Positions 8,638 to 17,237 of a DNA stretch of 64,000 nt are shown piece by piece. The stretch is from the NCBI GenBank assembly GCA_964621905.1, contig CAZUNG010000001.1:358830-422829 (forward strand), written 5' to 3'. The translations under genes and the position numbers were made by a program. Under the pieces are notes generated by a model. That model made no database searches, had not been told where the DNA came from, and saw only the letters and a program-made list of their open reading frames with translations. This DNA comes from Ruminococcus_G sp964621905. Its GTDB lineage: Bacteria; Bacillota; Clostridia; Lachnospirales; Lachnospiraceae. The stretch's first letter is position 1; each line of letters begins with the position of its first letter.

Positions 8638-9897
8638 ATGGTAGCAGAACTGGTCACTGTCGGGACAGAAATACTGCTCGGCAATATCGTAAATACAAAC
8701 GCTGCATATCTGTCGGAGATGTGCGCCAAACTGGGACTGACGGTTTATTATGAAACATCGGTCGGAGATAATCCCGAGCGGATGTTCCAGACAATCCAAA
8801 CGGCCGTGGACCGATCTGATATTGTCATTTTGTCCGGGGGACTCGGGCCGACAAAAGATGATATCACGAAAGACATTGCGGCGCGTGTCATGGACAAAGA
8901 GCTGGTGGAAGATCCGCATACGAGAGAGCGGATTCAGCAGTATTTTGATAATCTGAGTATTAAACGGCCGGAAGTCAAGATCACAGAGAATAACTGGTGT
9001 CAGGCCATGATTCCGGATGGTGCTGTCGTACTTGACAATGAAAACGGAACGGCCCCCGGCCTTATTATCGAGGAAAAAGGAAAAACCGTCATCCTGCTGC
9101 CCGGACCTCCGAATGAACTGAAACCAATGTTTGAGAATCAGGTTTATCCTTATCTTCAGGAAAAACAGCCGGAAGTCATCGTATCGCAGATGGTAAAAAT
9201 CTGCGGAATCGGCGAGAGCATGGCAGAAACCATGATAGAGGATCTGATTGACGGACAGAGCAACCCAACGATAGCACCTTACGCGAAGACCGGTGAAGTT
9301 CATCTGAGAGTCACTGCCAAAGCCAAATCCAATGGAGAAGCAAAGAAGCTGATCAAACCTGTTCTGCGTGAATTGAAACTGCGGTTTGGTAAAAACATCT
9401 ATGCAACCGAAGAGAAAAAGACGCTTGAGGAATCCGTCGTAGATCTTCTGAGGGACAAAAACATGATCCTTACCTGCGCAGAATCCTGCACCGGCGGTGC
9501 ACTGGCTGCACGGATCGTAAATGTTTCCGGTGCCTCCGATGTGTTTAAACAGGGATTCATCACATATGCGAACAAGGCGAAGCGCAAATATCTCATGGTT
9601 AAAAAATCAACACTGAAAATGCATGGTGCCGTCAGCGAAAAAACAGCGAAAGAAATGGCAAAGGGCGGATGTTTTGTCACCGGTTCAGATGCCTGTGTTG
9701 CGATCACCGGAATTGCCGGACCTGGCGGGGGGACGTCTGACAAACCGGTTGGACTGGTCTATATCGGCTGCTGTGTAGACGGACATCTCACAGTCAGAGA
9801 ATATCATTTTAACGGAAATCGTTCTAAAATCAGGGAGCAGGCAGTTGTCTATGCATTGACTCAGCTGCGTGACTGCATCCTGCAGAGCTATTCCTGA
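8638..9897 (+). CDS. cinA: Competence/damage-inducible protein CinA (NMN amidohydrolase family)
   Basis: A 419-residue two-domain protein. The N-terminal MoaB-like (COG1058) domain starts MVAELVTVGTEILLGNIVNTN and contains SGGLGPTKDD. The C-terminal domain from about residue 260 is the PncC-type nicotinamide mononucleotide deamidase domain, with TCAESCTGGALAARI and GIAGPGGGTSDKPVG. Family members recycle pyridine nucleotides; the DNA-damage link is organism-specific. TTAGGAGGG lies about 6 bases before the ATG. It ends the housekeeping operon, and a strong terminator follows 18 bases downstream. Confidence 0.95.
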   Translation: MVAELVTVGTEILLGNIVNTNAAYLSEMCAKLGLTVYYETSVGDNPERMFQTIQTAVDRSDIVILSGGLGPTKDDITKDIAARVMDKELVEDPHTRERIQQYFDNLSIKRPEVKITENNWCQAMIPDGAVVLDNENGTAPGLIIEEKGKTVILLPGPPNELKPMFENQVYPYLQEKQPEVIVSQMVKICGIGESMAETMIEDLIDGQSNPTIAPYAKTGEVHLRVTAKAKSNGEAKKLIKPVLRELKLRFGKNIYATEEKKTLEESVVDLLRDKNMILTCAESCTGGALAARIVNVSGASDVFKQGFITYANKAKRKYLMVKKSTLKMHGAVSEKTAKEMAKGGCFVTGSDACVAITGIAGPGGGTSDKPVGLVYIGCCVDGHLTVREYHFNGNRSKIREQAVVYALTQLRDCILQSYS

Positions 9898-9915
9898 TCC
9901 TATTCACAAGAAAAA

Positions 9916-9938
9916 AGGGACGAAAGTCCCTATTTTTT
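9916..9938. terminator. Bidirectional intrinsic terminator between cinA and a Met-rich gene
   Basis: AGGGAC (9916-9921) pairs with GTCCCT (9926-9931) around a GAAA tetraloop. A T-rich run follows on the plus strand and an A-run precedes it, which gives a T-tract on the minus strand too. The stop codon of the minus-strand gene at 9930 lies inside the hairpin. Confidence 0.85.
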
Positions 9939-10205
9939 TATGGTTTTCAGCAGGGACAGCATTTTTTCTATCTGAGCAGTTTCTTTTTTTGATTTACCGC
10001 TTTTTAAAACTTCTACGATCATATCCATCTCTTCCGGAGAGAACGTCATACCGCTCTTTTTGGACTGCTGCATGGCCATCATTAAAAAAGGCATCATATC
10101 CTGTTTGCCTTTTCCTTCCCCCTGTGAAGCCAGGGACTGAAGCATCTGAAGCTTTGCCATATCCATCGATGCGAGATTTGGGTGTTTCATCCAATCCTGA
10201 TCCAT
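9930..10205 (-). CDS. Methionine-rich hypothetical protein, 91 aa
   Basis: I do not recognise a named family. The 91-residue product has 14 methionines (about 15%), clustered in short helical stretches such as MMPFLMMAMQQ near residue 37, and a lysine-rich C-terminus. There is no signal peptide. The start has GGAGGAGGA about 10 bases upstream. It lies 3 bases after the stop of the next Met-rich gene, so the two are translationally linked. Both share the motif SPEEM at the start of a predicted helix. The position next to spore-type subtilases suggests, but does not prove, a sporulation role. Confidence 0.8.
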   Translation of the reverse strand: MDQDWMKHPNLASMDMAKLQMLQSLASQGEGKGKQDMMPFLMMAMQQSKKSGMTFSPEEMDMIVEVLKSGKSKKETAQIEKMLSLLKTIKK

Positions 10206-10208
10206 ACG

Positions 10209-10559
10209 TTACTCATCCTCCTCCATATTCTGAAACATCATAAACATCTGTGCGGTCTGAAATGCGCTGAGCATCCCCTCAATGGAATCGTGCAGAGAGC
10301 CACTGGTATACTGCTGAATATCACGCAGCATTTCTTCCGGAGAGACTGTCGTCTCTTCTGATGACATGATCGACATATCCATATGAGGCTGACTAAACAT
10401 TGACATTGTTTTTCTCAATTCCATAAACTTTGTCAAAAGAGAAAGTGTTTTTCTGCCATTCGGAGACACATAGGGAATCGCGGCTTTCATCATCTGGAGA
10501 CTGTCATCATTGACCATCTGGTCGAGCGTTGTCATTTGCGGAGTATTATTTTCTTTCAT
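10209..10559 (-). CDS. Methionine-rich hypothetical protein, 116 aa
   Basis: An unrecognised 116-residue protein with 17 methionines (about 15%). It is predicted soluble and mostly helical, with an acidic C-terminal end (NMEEDE). It shares SPEEM plus a following helix with its downstream partner, which may mean a distant common origin. The start is the ATG at 10559 with a modest AAGGT site. About 110 bp of AT-rich sequence separates it from a small plus-strand ORF; no convincing sigma-A promoter is seen for it. Confidence 0.8.
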   Translation of the reverse strand: MKENNTPQMTTLDQMVNDDSLQMMKAAIPYVSPNGRKTLSLLTKFMELRKTMSMFSQPHMDMSIMSSEETTVSPEEMLRDIQQYTSGSLHDSIEGMLSAFQTAQMFMMFQNMEEDE

Positions 10560-10670
10560 GGCACTACCTTATATTTTTTTTAATCTTATGATTTTATTCT
10601 TTACTATATGACAGGTTTCAAAATTTTGACATATGATATTAAAAAATGATATGGAGATTTAAAAACCATC

Positions 10671-10829
10671 ATGGAAGAGAAAAAGCAAAAACTGATCGTT
10701 GATGGGAATGCCCTTTATGAGATAGATATGGACTGCGTTGAGCATAAAAAAGAAAGAATGCGTGATATGAAAAACGCAGGATACAGAAAAAAACGAAGAG
10801 ATACAGAAAGAAAAGCGCCGGGGAGATGA
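10671..10829 (+). CDS. Small basic hypothetical protein, 52 aa
   Basis: A short open frame starting MEEKKQKLIVDGNALYEID and ending in a strongly basic tail with several Lys/Arg pairs. A sigma-A-like TTGACA lies at 10626-10631, with only a poor -10 about 17-18 bases later, and a GGAG lies 15 bases before the ATG, which is further than usual. The last codons form the left arm of the terminator at 10814-10843. The coding-like composition and placement between a promoter-like element and a terminator support a real small gene; function unknown. Confidence 0.5.
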   Translation: MEEKKQKLIVDGNALYEIDMDCVEHKKERMRDMKNAGYRKKRRDTERKAPGR

Positions 10830-10843
10830 TCCCCGGCGCTTTT
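10814..10843. terminator. Bidirectional intrinsic terminator
   Basis: A perfect GC-rich 10-bp stem pairs AGCGCCGGGG (10814-10823) with CCCCGGCGCT (10831-10840). T residues follow on the plus strand and, read from the minus strand, TTTTCTTTC follows. It ends the 52-aa gene and the Cys/Gly-rich gene from opposite sides. Confidence 0.85.
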
Positions 10844-10854
10844 CAGCGTAATCA

Positions 10855-11094
10855 TTATCCGCAGATGGATCCGCATCCGCCGCAGCAGAAGAGCAGAAGG
10901 ATAATCAGGAGGCAGCAGTTGTCACCGCCGAATCCGCCGCAGCAGCCACAGCTGTCGCCGTTGCCGCCACAGCAGCAAAGAAGAAGGATGATCCAGATAA
11001 TGGAATTACATCCGCCTCCTCCCAAACAAGAATTACCGGAATCACATCCAGAATCACATCCACATCCACAGTTTGTAGCAGCTAAATCACTCAT
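10855..11094 (-). CDS. Cys/Gly-rich small protein (chorion-class high-cysteine type)
   Basis: A 79-residue product beginning MSDLAATNCGCGCDSGCDSG. It contains two hydrophobic segments (IIWIILLL and LLIILLLF), each followed by a CC-CGG cluster; cysteines and glycines make up about half of the protein. Clostridial genomes carry such proteins under the label chorion class high-cysteine protein, often thought to be spore-associated; that role is inference. I start at 11094 because GGAGG lies 9 bases upstream, rather than at an ATG 11 codons earlier. The repeated hydrophobic-plus-Cys unit suggests internal duplication. Confidence 0.75.
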   Translation of the reverse strand: MSDLAATNCGCGCDSGCDSGNSCLGGGGCNSIIWIILLLCCCGGNGDSCGCCGGFGGDNCCLLIILLLFCCGGCGSICG

Positions 11095-11162
11095 GTAAAG
11101 TTCCTCCAAAATTTGTTTACACTCCATCTTATGTAAGCAGGTTCCAGATTGCTACAAAAAAA

Positions 11163-12860
11163 TCATCTTTCAAAAAAAGAAGCGAAAGATCGATAGACAT
11201 TCATTTTTCCGTACCCCCACTCCCTGTTGGGATACACGGTTCCGGAATCACGCACGGTACCTCTGATCAGAAAATCTCTGATTTCAGCAGAATTAAAGAG
11301 AATATAGGGATTACGCCGGAGTCCCCATTCCATGATCAGTGCGGCACTTCCGGCTGTCAGTCCTGCTGCAAGGCAGGAGCCAGTGCGCGACGTCAGATTA
11401 CCGCGGGTATTCATTCCAGTCAGATTTACCCCCGGCGCGCAAAAATCAGGCTTTTGAATACCCAGTGCAGTATTTCCGCGCCCTGAATTCAAATAAAGAC
11501 CATTGGTATAGGCATCGTACGTACCGGTTGCTACAACATTGGACGCGTCAGACGGTGATGTAAGTGTCGTATAAGCATCCGGCTGCAGAAAGACGATGTC
11601 CGGATCGGTAAAACCGTAGATCGGAAGCCACATGTGAAAGGTTCCAAAAAGAACACGTGGTCCATAGACTCTGATCCTCCAGATGCCGGGAGAGGGCTGA
11701 CGAAAACGCATAAAAATAAGCTGGCTGCCGGATACCGCCTGGACTGTCTCGTAATGCACCTCAATTGTTGTAGGATCCAGGATAAAGCCGGCATTTACCG
11801 TGTTGTTCAGACCGAAAGGAATTCTGTTAACGACCTCCCCTGTCGGAGATACAAATCCGACAGAAAAGGCATCCGGTGAACGCACCCATAATTCAAGAAA
11901 AAATCCGGAAGAACCTTCCGGGACCAAGACCTCTACCGTCTCATAGGATACGTTTTCGGGAAGTTCCCCGAAAAAATGATGAGCGCGGCCCGCCTCATTA
12001 CCGGTCGCCACCACCACTGCATTCATAATCAGTGCAGTGGTGCCAGACAGCACGCTCGACAGTGGCATTCCTCCTGCATGATCCCCCTGATTCGTGCCAA
12101 GACCGATACATACCACAAGAGGAAGATGAAGTTTTAGTGCCAGATTCCGCAGATAGGAGTATGCTATAATAATGTCGCTCTCCTGAAAAACCGGATCAGA
12201 ACCGGAGAAATAAAAAAACTCTTTCAGATAATTTTTCGCCTCTTTCAGTTTTACCATCGCAATGGCTGCACGTGGAGCTGCTCCGATAAAATCCTCTTCC
12301 GGGATTGCCGTTCCGGCGGTGATACTCGCCAGAAAGGTACCATGTCCATTGGTATCTGTGGAGGGAACCACTTCTTGTGGATTCTCCGAGCGGAGCGCCC
12401 GGTCAATATCATCTTTCAGGTATTCCGTGCCGTACGGAAAATTTTCAGGGGTAGGACCACCTTGAATGCTCTGATCCCAGATTGCTTCGATCCGTGTGTT
12501 CCCTGCTGCATCACGGAACACACGGTTCGTGTAATCAATTCCGGTATCGATAAATCCAATCAGCACACCTTCGCCTGTGAGATTCAGATTGGTGAGATTC
12601 TGAACCTGCGTGATTCCGGAAACTTCCAGGCTTGTGGTGTCCTGCAGCATGAAAAGATTGGGGATAGTGTTGTATCTTGTGAATTCAAAGAGTGCCGGAT
12701 TTCTTGGCGCCGGGACAATAAGCAGAGAATACTCACTGTCTATTTTAAGAACCCGGATCTCTGGCAGGAGATCCGTCAGAGACGACAGATCAACTATGGA
12801 TGGGATGATGTAATCATAATAATCATTGGAGATCATTGCTTCCTGCAAAGAATTTGACAT
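11163..12860 (-). CDS. Csp-like S8 (subtilisin) family peptidase
   Basis: A 565-residue subtilase resembling the clostridial Csp group, which in several species activates the cortex hydrolase SleC during spore germination. The catalytic triad appears intact: Asp in GFIDTGIDY (about residue 106), His in DTNGHGTFLAS (about 175) and Ser in RTGSCLAAG (about 504). A long insert with jelly-roll character separates His from Ser, as in Csp proteins. The first 80 residues resemble a propeptide. No signal peptide is seen. It is divergent from another subtilase. The germination role is inferred from family resemblance. Confidence 0.85.
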   Translation of the reverse strand: MSNSLQEAMISNDYYDYIIPSIVDLSSLTDLLPEIRVLKIDSEYSLLIVPAPRNPALFEFTRYNTIPNLFMLQDTTSLEVSGITQVQNLTNLNLTGEGVLIGFIDTGIDYTNRVFRDAAGNTRIEAIWDQSIQGGPTPENFPYGTEYLKDDIDRALRSENPQEVVPSTDTNGHGTFLASITAGTAIPEEDFIGAAPRAAIAMVKLKEAKNYLKEFFYFSGSDPVFQESDIIIAYSYLRNLALKLHLPLVVCIGLGTNQGDHAGGMPLSSVLSGTTALIMNAVVVATGNEAGRAHHFFGELPENVSYETVEVLVPEGSSGFFLELWVRSPDAFSVGFVSPTGEVVNRIPFGLNNTVNAGFILDPTTIEVHYETVQAVSGSQLIFMRFRQPSPGIWRIRVYGPRVLFGTFHMWLPIYGFTDPDIVFLQPDAYTTLTSPSDASNVVATGTYDAYTNGLYLNSGRGNTALGIQKPDFCAPGVNLTGMNTRGNLTSRTGSCLAAGLTAGSAALIMEWGLRRNPYILFNSAEIRDFLIRGTVRDSGTVYPNREWGYGKMNVYRSFASFFER

Positions 12861-12999
12861 ACATAAAGTCCTGCTTTTTTTACTATCCTATGCATGAACA
12901 TATCCGGCCAATCAGAAAATTTTTGTCCGGACGCCAAGAAACGGGGCAGGATATGCTTCTGTTGAATACGTTAATAATAAATCATCAGGAAGGTTTTGT

Positions 13000-13842
13000 A
13001 TGCTGACAGTTAATAAGTATACGGGGAAGGGCATCGGTGTGGCTGTGCTGGACACCGGAATCTTTCCCCATATTGATTTCGATAACAGAATTGTATATTT
13101 TCAGGATTTCGTGCAGAAAAAGTCGGCACCCTACGATGATAACGGCCACGGGACACATGTCTGCGGCATCATTGCCGGAAGCGGAAGAGCCTGCGGCAGA
13201 AAATGGCACGGTATGGCTCCGGGCTGTCATTTGATTGGATTAAAGGTGCTCGACAAAGCCGGAAACGGTATGCAGCAGAACACACTGAAGGCACTGGACT
13301 GGATCAAAAAATATCATGACAGATTTCATATCCGTATCGTCAATATTTCGGTTGGTTCAATCACACAGAATCAGCGGCAGCATGATGAGCTGATACGGGC
13401 CGTGGAAATGATCTGGGACCTGGGTCTGGTTGTTGTCGCCGCCGCCGGAAACGGGGGACCCAAACCCGGAAGTATCACGGCGCCGGGAAGCAGTAAAAAA
13501 GTAATCACCGTCGGTTCCAGCGACATGCTGGATCAACATCATCTGCTCTCCGGTATCGGACCGACCGCAGAATGCGTCTGCAAACCGGATATCGTCTGCA
13601 GGGGGCATGAGATTTTATCGTGCTCATCAGCTCCTTCGGGAACAGAATATGTAAGGAAAAGCGGAACTTCCATGTCCACACCGTATATTTCCGGCGCCAT
13701 AGCGCTTGCACTGGAAAAAGATCCTCTGTTGACAAATGTGGAAGTTAAAATGATGCTCCGGGACTGCGCAAAAGATCTTGGTTTTGCTCATAATCAGCAG
13801 GGCTGGGGCGAATTTGATTTTGAGAAATTCATGAACTATTGA
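13000..13842 (+). CDS. S8 family serine peptidase (intracellular subtilisin/AprX type)
   Basis: A compact 280-residue subtilase without a signal peptide. All triad motifs are present: AVLDTGI (Asp near residue 19), DDNGHGTHVCG (His near 50) and RKSGTSMSTPYISG (Ser near 225). The oxyanion Asn lies in AAAGNGGPKPGS. The size and lack of long inserts point to an intracellular or AprX-type protease rather than a second Csp. AGGAAGG lies about 5 bases before the ATG. Its stop codon overlaps the -35 element of the icd promoter. Its proximity to the Csp-like gene suggests a spore or mother-cell role, which is inference. Confidence 0.9.
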   Translation: MLTVNKYTGKGIGVAVLDTGIFPHIDFDNRIVYFQDFVQKKSAPYDDNGHGTHVCGIIAGSGRACGRKWHGMAPGCHLIGLKVLDKAGNGMQQNTLKALDWIKKYHDRFHIRIVNISVGSITQNQRQHDELIRAVEMIWDLGLVVVAAAGNGGPKPGSITAPGSSKKVITVGSSDMLDQHHLLSGIGPTAECVCKPDIVCRGHEILSCSSAPSGTEYVRKSGTSMSTPYISGAIALALEKDPLLTNVEVKMMLRDCAKDLGFAHNQQGWGEFDFEKFMNY

Positions 13843-13867
13843 CAATGTTCCGACATTTGAATACAAT
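13839..13867 (+). promoter_or_regulatory. Sigma-A promoter for icd
   Basis: TTGACA (13839-13844) and TACAAT (13862-13867) are separated by 17 bases. The -35 box overlaps the stop codon of the upstream peptidase. Confidence 0.8.
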
Positions 13868-13917
13868 AGAGAGCGTGTAAAGAATTGTACAATCAGGCAT
13901 GGATACAGGAGGATACT

Positions 13918-15120
13918 ATGGAAAAAATCAAGATGACAACGCCGCTGGTAGAGATGGATGGAGATGAAATGACACGGATTCTCTGGCAGCTGATTAAAGA
14001 TGAACTGTTGCTGCCGTTTATCGATCTGAAAACAGAATACTATGATTTGGGTCTGAAACATAGAAACGATACGAATGACCAGGTTACTGTTGATTCTGCA
14101 AATGCGACAAAGAAATACGGTGTTGCCGTCAAGTGTGCCACAATCACGCCAAACGCCGCAAGAATGACGGAATATAACCTGAAAGAAATGTATAAAAGCC
14201 CCAACGGAACGATCCGTGCAATGCTGGATGGTACCGTATTTCGTACCCCGATCGTTGTCAAAGGCATCGATCCCTGCGTAAAAAACTGGAAAAAGCCAAT
14301 TACGCTGGCAAGGCACGCATACGGTGATGTTTACAAAAACACCGAAATGATCATTCCCGGCCCCGGAAAAGTAGAGCTGGTATATACAGCTGAAGACGGA
14401 AGCGAGACAAGAGAGCTTGTTCATAATTTTGCCGGCCCCGGCATCGCACAGGGTATGCACAATCTGGATGACTCCATCAAAAGTTTTGCGAAGAGCTGTT
14501 TTAACTACGCACTGGATACAAAACAGGATCTCTGGTTTGCGACCAAAGACACGATTTCCAAAAAATATGACCATACGTTTAAGGACATTTTCCAGGAGAT
14601 CTATGACCGTGAGTATCAAGAAAAATTTGAAGCGGCAGGCATTGAATACTTCTATACACTGATCGACGATGCCGTTGCCCGCGTGATGAAAGCAGAAGGC
14701 GGATTTATCTGGGCGTGCAAGAACTATGACGGTGACGTTATGAGTGATATGGTATCCTCAGCCTTCGGTTCCCTTGCAATGATGACTTCCGTTCTTGTTT
14801 CGCCGCACGGATATTTTGAATATGAGGCGGCACACGGAACGGTTCAGAGACATTATTACAAACACTTAAAGGGAGAAGAAACGTCAACAAACTCTGTGGC
14901 AACGATATTTGCCTGGACCGGTGCACTTAGAAAAAGAGGAGAAATAGACGGTATTTCAGAACTGTGCAATTTTGCTGATCAACTTGAGAAAGCTACCATC
15001 TCAACGATCGAGAGCGGAAAGATGACAAAAGATCTTGCACTTATCACCTCGATACAGAATCCGGCCGTACTTAACAGCAAGGACTTTATTCTGGCAATCC
15101 GAACAGAACTGGAAAAATAA
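13918..15120 (+). CDS. icd: NADP-dependent isocitrate dehydrogenase
   Basis: A 400-residue enzyme converting isocitrate to 2-oxoglutarate and CO2 with NADP+, feeding glutamate synthesis. It belongs to the eukaryote-like homodimeric type II group: TPLVEMDGDEMTR at the start, KCATITPN, and substrate-site SPNGTIRAMLDGTVFR. The metal-binding region appears as NYDGDVMSD and the cofactor segment as AAHGTVQRHY. AGGAGGA lies 5 bases before the ATG at 13918; an upstream in-frame ATG at 13885 is within the 5' leader. It stands as a single gene with its own promoter and terminator. Confidence 0.95.
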   Translation: MEKIKMTTPLVEMDGDEMTRILWQLIKDELLLPFIDLKTEYYDLGLKHRNDTNDQVTVDSANATKKYGVAVKCATITPNAARMTEYNLKEMYKSPNGTIRAMLDGTVFRTPIVVKGIDPCVKNWKKPITLARHAYGDVYKNTEMIIPGPGKVELVYTAEDGSETRELVHNFAGPGIAQGMHNLDDSIKSFAKSCFNYALDTKQDLWFATKDTISKKYDHTFKDIFQEIYDREYQEKFEAAGIEYFYTLIDDAVARVMKAEGGFIWACKNYDGDVMSDMVSSAFGSLAMMTSVLVSPHGYFEYEAAHGTVQRHYYKHLKGEETSTNSVATIFAWTGALRKRGEIDGISELCNFADQLEKATISTIESGKMTKDLALITSIQNPAVLNSKDFILAIRTELEK

Positions 15121-15133
15121 ATCATAATGGCAG

Positions 15134-15169
15134 GAGGCGTCTGATGAAAGTTTCAGACGCCTCTTTCTC
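15134..15169 (+). terminator. Intrinsic terminator of icd
   Basis: An 11-bp perfect stem pairs GAGGCGTCTGA (15134-15144) with TCAGACGCCTC (15153-15163), followed by TTTCTC. Confidence 0.75.
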
Positions 15170-15175
15170 ATAGAT

Positions 15176-17086
15176 TTAATCCGCAAGTATTGCCCACTGT
15201 TCATAAAGTTCCTCGAGCCTTATCTGCATGTTAGCCTGTTCCCTCGACAGTTCCATGCACTTTGATGGATCTGTTGCCACCTCCGGCAAAACAAGCATCT
15301 CGTCAATTTCCCTGCATTTTTCTTCAAGAGCGGCAATATCCGTCTCCATTTTTTTCAGGTCGTTTTCCCGTTTTCTCCTGCGGGCAGTCTCTTCTTTCTG
15401 CCGCTGCCAGGATACTTTTGTCTGAGACGGAACATCCGATGTTTCTTTGACAGCCGTCCCGGATGAACAGCGAAGTGTAAGTTCATCCTTTTTTTCAAGA
15501 TAATAATCATAATTTCCAATATAATTGACAAGCGTTTCGTTTACAAGATCCAGGATACGCGTTGCAGTCTGATTGATAAAATACCGGTCGTGGGATACAT
15601 ACAGCACAGTACCCGTATATTGATTCAGTGCCTGCTCAAGAATTTCTTTTGATACGATATCCAGATGGTTGGTCGGCTCATCCAGTATCAGAAAATTTGC
15701 ATTTGACAGCATCAGTTTTGCAAGGGAAACACGGCCGCGCTCTCCGCCGCTCAACGTCTTAATCTGCTGAAAGACATCGTCATCGGTAAACAGAAATGCC
15801 GCGAGTACGTTGCGGATCCTGGTTCCCGTCAAATCGGGAAACGTATCGGAAATTTCCTGAAAGATCGTCTTTTCCATGTCCAGTACATGGTGTTCCTGAT
15901 CATAATAACCGATATGAACATTGCTTCCAAGCGTAAAGCTTCCCGTGTCAGGCTCGATCAGCTGATTCAATATCTTCAGAATCGTCGTCTTTCCGGTGCC
16001 GTTGGCACCGATGATGGCCACGCGTTCACCGCGTTTTACTTCAAAAGAAAGATTCTCAAACAGGCTCAGCCCCGGATAAGATTTGGACAGGGATTCCACG
16101 GATAATACGTCATTTCCACTTTGAATGCAGGGTTCCAGAATCAGACGCATCTCATCATTGACTTCCTGCGGTTTTTCCAGAACTTCTATCTTTTCCAGCA
16201 TTTTCTCGCGGCTTTCGGCGCGTTTTATAGATTTTTCGCGATTGAAAGATTTCAGTTTTGCAATCACCTCTTCCTGGTGCCGTATTTCCTGCTGCTGGTT
16301 TAAGTATGCTTTGATCTTTGCCTCGCGGATCTGCGTCCGTTTTTTTGCATAATCCGAATAATTGCCTGTATAGGTGGTCAGAACGCTCTGTTCCAGTTCA
16401 AAGACTTTCGTTACAATACGGTCAATAAAATACCGGTCATGAGAGACAATCAGAACGGCTCCCTGGTAATGCTGCAAAAAAGACTCCAGCCAGGCAATGG
16501 AATCAATATCCAGATGGTTCGTCGGCTCATCGAGCAGGAGCACGTCCGGTTTCTGCAGCAGCAGTTTACCCAGTGCCACACGGGTTTTTTGTCCTCCGGA
16601 TAACGTACTGATCGTTTTGGTGAAATCAGCTTCCTCAAAACCAAGTCCCTTTAATACCCCGGTGACTTCGCTTCTGCATGCATAGCCGTTTTCCAGTTCG
16701 AATTGTTCAGAAACCCGATGGTAGTTTTCCATCAGCTGTTCAAGTTTTTTCCCTTCCAGCGTTTTCATGGATGCTTCCATCTGGCGCATCGATGCTTCCA
16801 TCTCAAGAACAGGGCGTTTGACTTCCAGTACTTCCTCATAAATGCCGGCATTGCCGTTCATATCCTGATGCTGCGCAAGATACCCGAGCGTCTTTCCTCT
16901 CGCGACAATCACTTCCCCGCCATCCTTCGTCATTTCCCCGGCGATGATTTTCAGCATCGTAGACTTGCCGGTACCGTTAGCGCCGACAAGCGCAGTTTTT
17001 TCATGTTCTTCGATATGGAAAGAGGCATCGTGTAAAATTATATTTGTTCCAAAAGATTTTTCTATATTGTGGCATGATAATATCAT
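15176..17086 (-). CDS. ABC-F family ATPase (translation-associated)
   Basis: A 636-residue soluble protein with two ABC ATPase domains and no membrane segments, the layout of ABC-F proteins that act on ribosomes. The first P-loop is VGANGTGKST (near residue 37) with signature LSGGQKTRVA. The second P-loop is IGANGTGKTT with signature LSGGERGRVS. The charged linker between domains and a C-terminal coiled-coil (about residues 560-625) resemble the Uup/YdiF branch. I start at 17086 (MILSCHNIEKSF); AAGGAG lies 12 bases upstream. It is convergent with icd and divergent from rex. Antibiotic protection cannot be claimed from sequence. Confidence 0.9.
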   Translation of the reverse strand: MILSCHNIEKSFGTNIILHDASFHIEEHEKTALVGANGTGKSTMLKIIAGEMTKDGGEVIVARGKTLGYLAQHQDMNGNAGIYEEVLEVKRPVLEMEASMRQMEASMKTLEGKKLEQLMENYHRVSEQFELENGYACRSEVTGVLKGLGFEEADFTKTISTLSGGQKTRVALGKLLLQKPDVLLLDEPTNHLDIDSIAWLESFLQHYQGAVLIVSHDRYFIDRIVTKVFELEQSVLTTYTGNYSDYAKKRTQIREAKIKAYLNQQQEIRHQEEVIAKLKSFNREKSIKRAESREKMLEKIEVLEKPQEVNDEMRLILEPCIQSGNDVLSVESLSKSYPGLSLFENLSFEVKRGERVAIIGANGTGKTTILKILNQLIEPDTGSFTLGSNVHIGYYDQEHHVLDMEKTIFQEISDTFPDLTGTRIRNVLAAFLFTDDDVFQQIKTLSGGERGRVSLAKLMLSNANFLILDEPTNHLDIVSKEILEQALNQYTGTVLYVSHDRYFINQTATRILDLVNETLVNYIGNYDYYLEKKDELTLRCSSGTAVKETSDVPSQTKVSWQRQKEETARRRKRENDLKKMETDIAALEEKCREIDEMLVLPEVATDPSKCMELSREQANMQIRLEELYEQWAILAD

Positions 17087-17177
17087 TGGTACTTGTATCT
17101 CCTTATCATCTAAAATCTGCTTACTGTTTCCATTATATGAAAAGTATGAAAAAAATACAAGAAAAACAGCGTTCTGT

Positions 17178-17206
17178 TTGACAAACTTATAACAAAAAGA
17201 TATAAT
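17178..17206 (+). promoter_or_regulatory. Consensus sigma-A promoter for rex
   Basis: TTGACA (17178-17183) and TATAAT (17201-17206) match the consensus exactly, with a 17-base spacer, about 30 bases before the rex start. Confidence 0.88.
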
Positions 17207-17237
17207 AAAATAAGGTTTAAGACAGGAGGATCTGGTT

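Noticed and set aside
8623..9303. 226-codon minus-strand frame opposite cinA
   Set aside because: Overlaps the conserved MoaB-like domain of cinA; no start signal and no domain.
12861..12999. Sporulation sigma-K/E promoter upstream of the Csp-like gene
   Set aside because: A CATA-N3-TA box is present on the minus strand but no matching -35 element sits at the right distance.
13627..14619. 330-codon minus-strand frame across the end of the subtilase and icd
   Set aside because: It overlaps two confident genes on the other strand, has no ribosome site and shows the mirror-frame composition (Cys, Phe, Ile rich).
15176..17086. ABC-F protein as a drug efflux pump
   Set aside because: It has no membrane segment and no linked permease; ABC-F proteins act on the ribosome.
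17161..17237. Possible Rex operator at the rex promoter
   Set aside because: The sequence TTGTTATAAGTTTGTC on the minus strand has only half of the TTGTTAA-N4-TTAACAA dyad.
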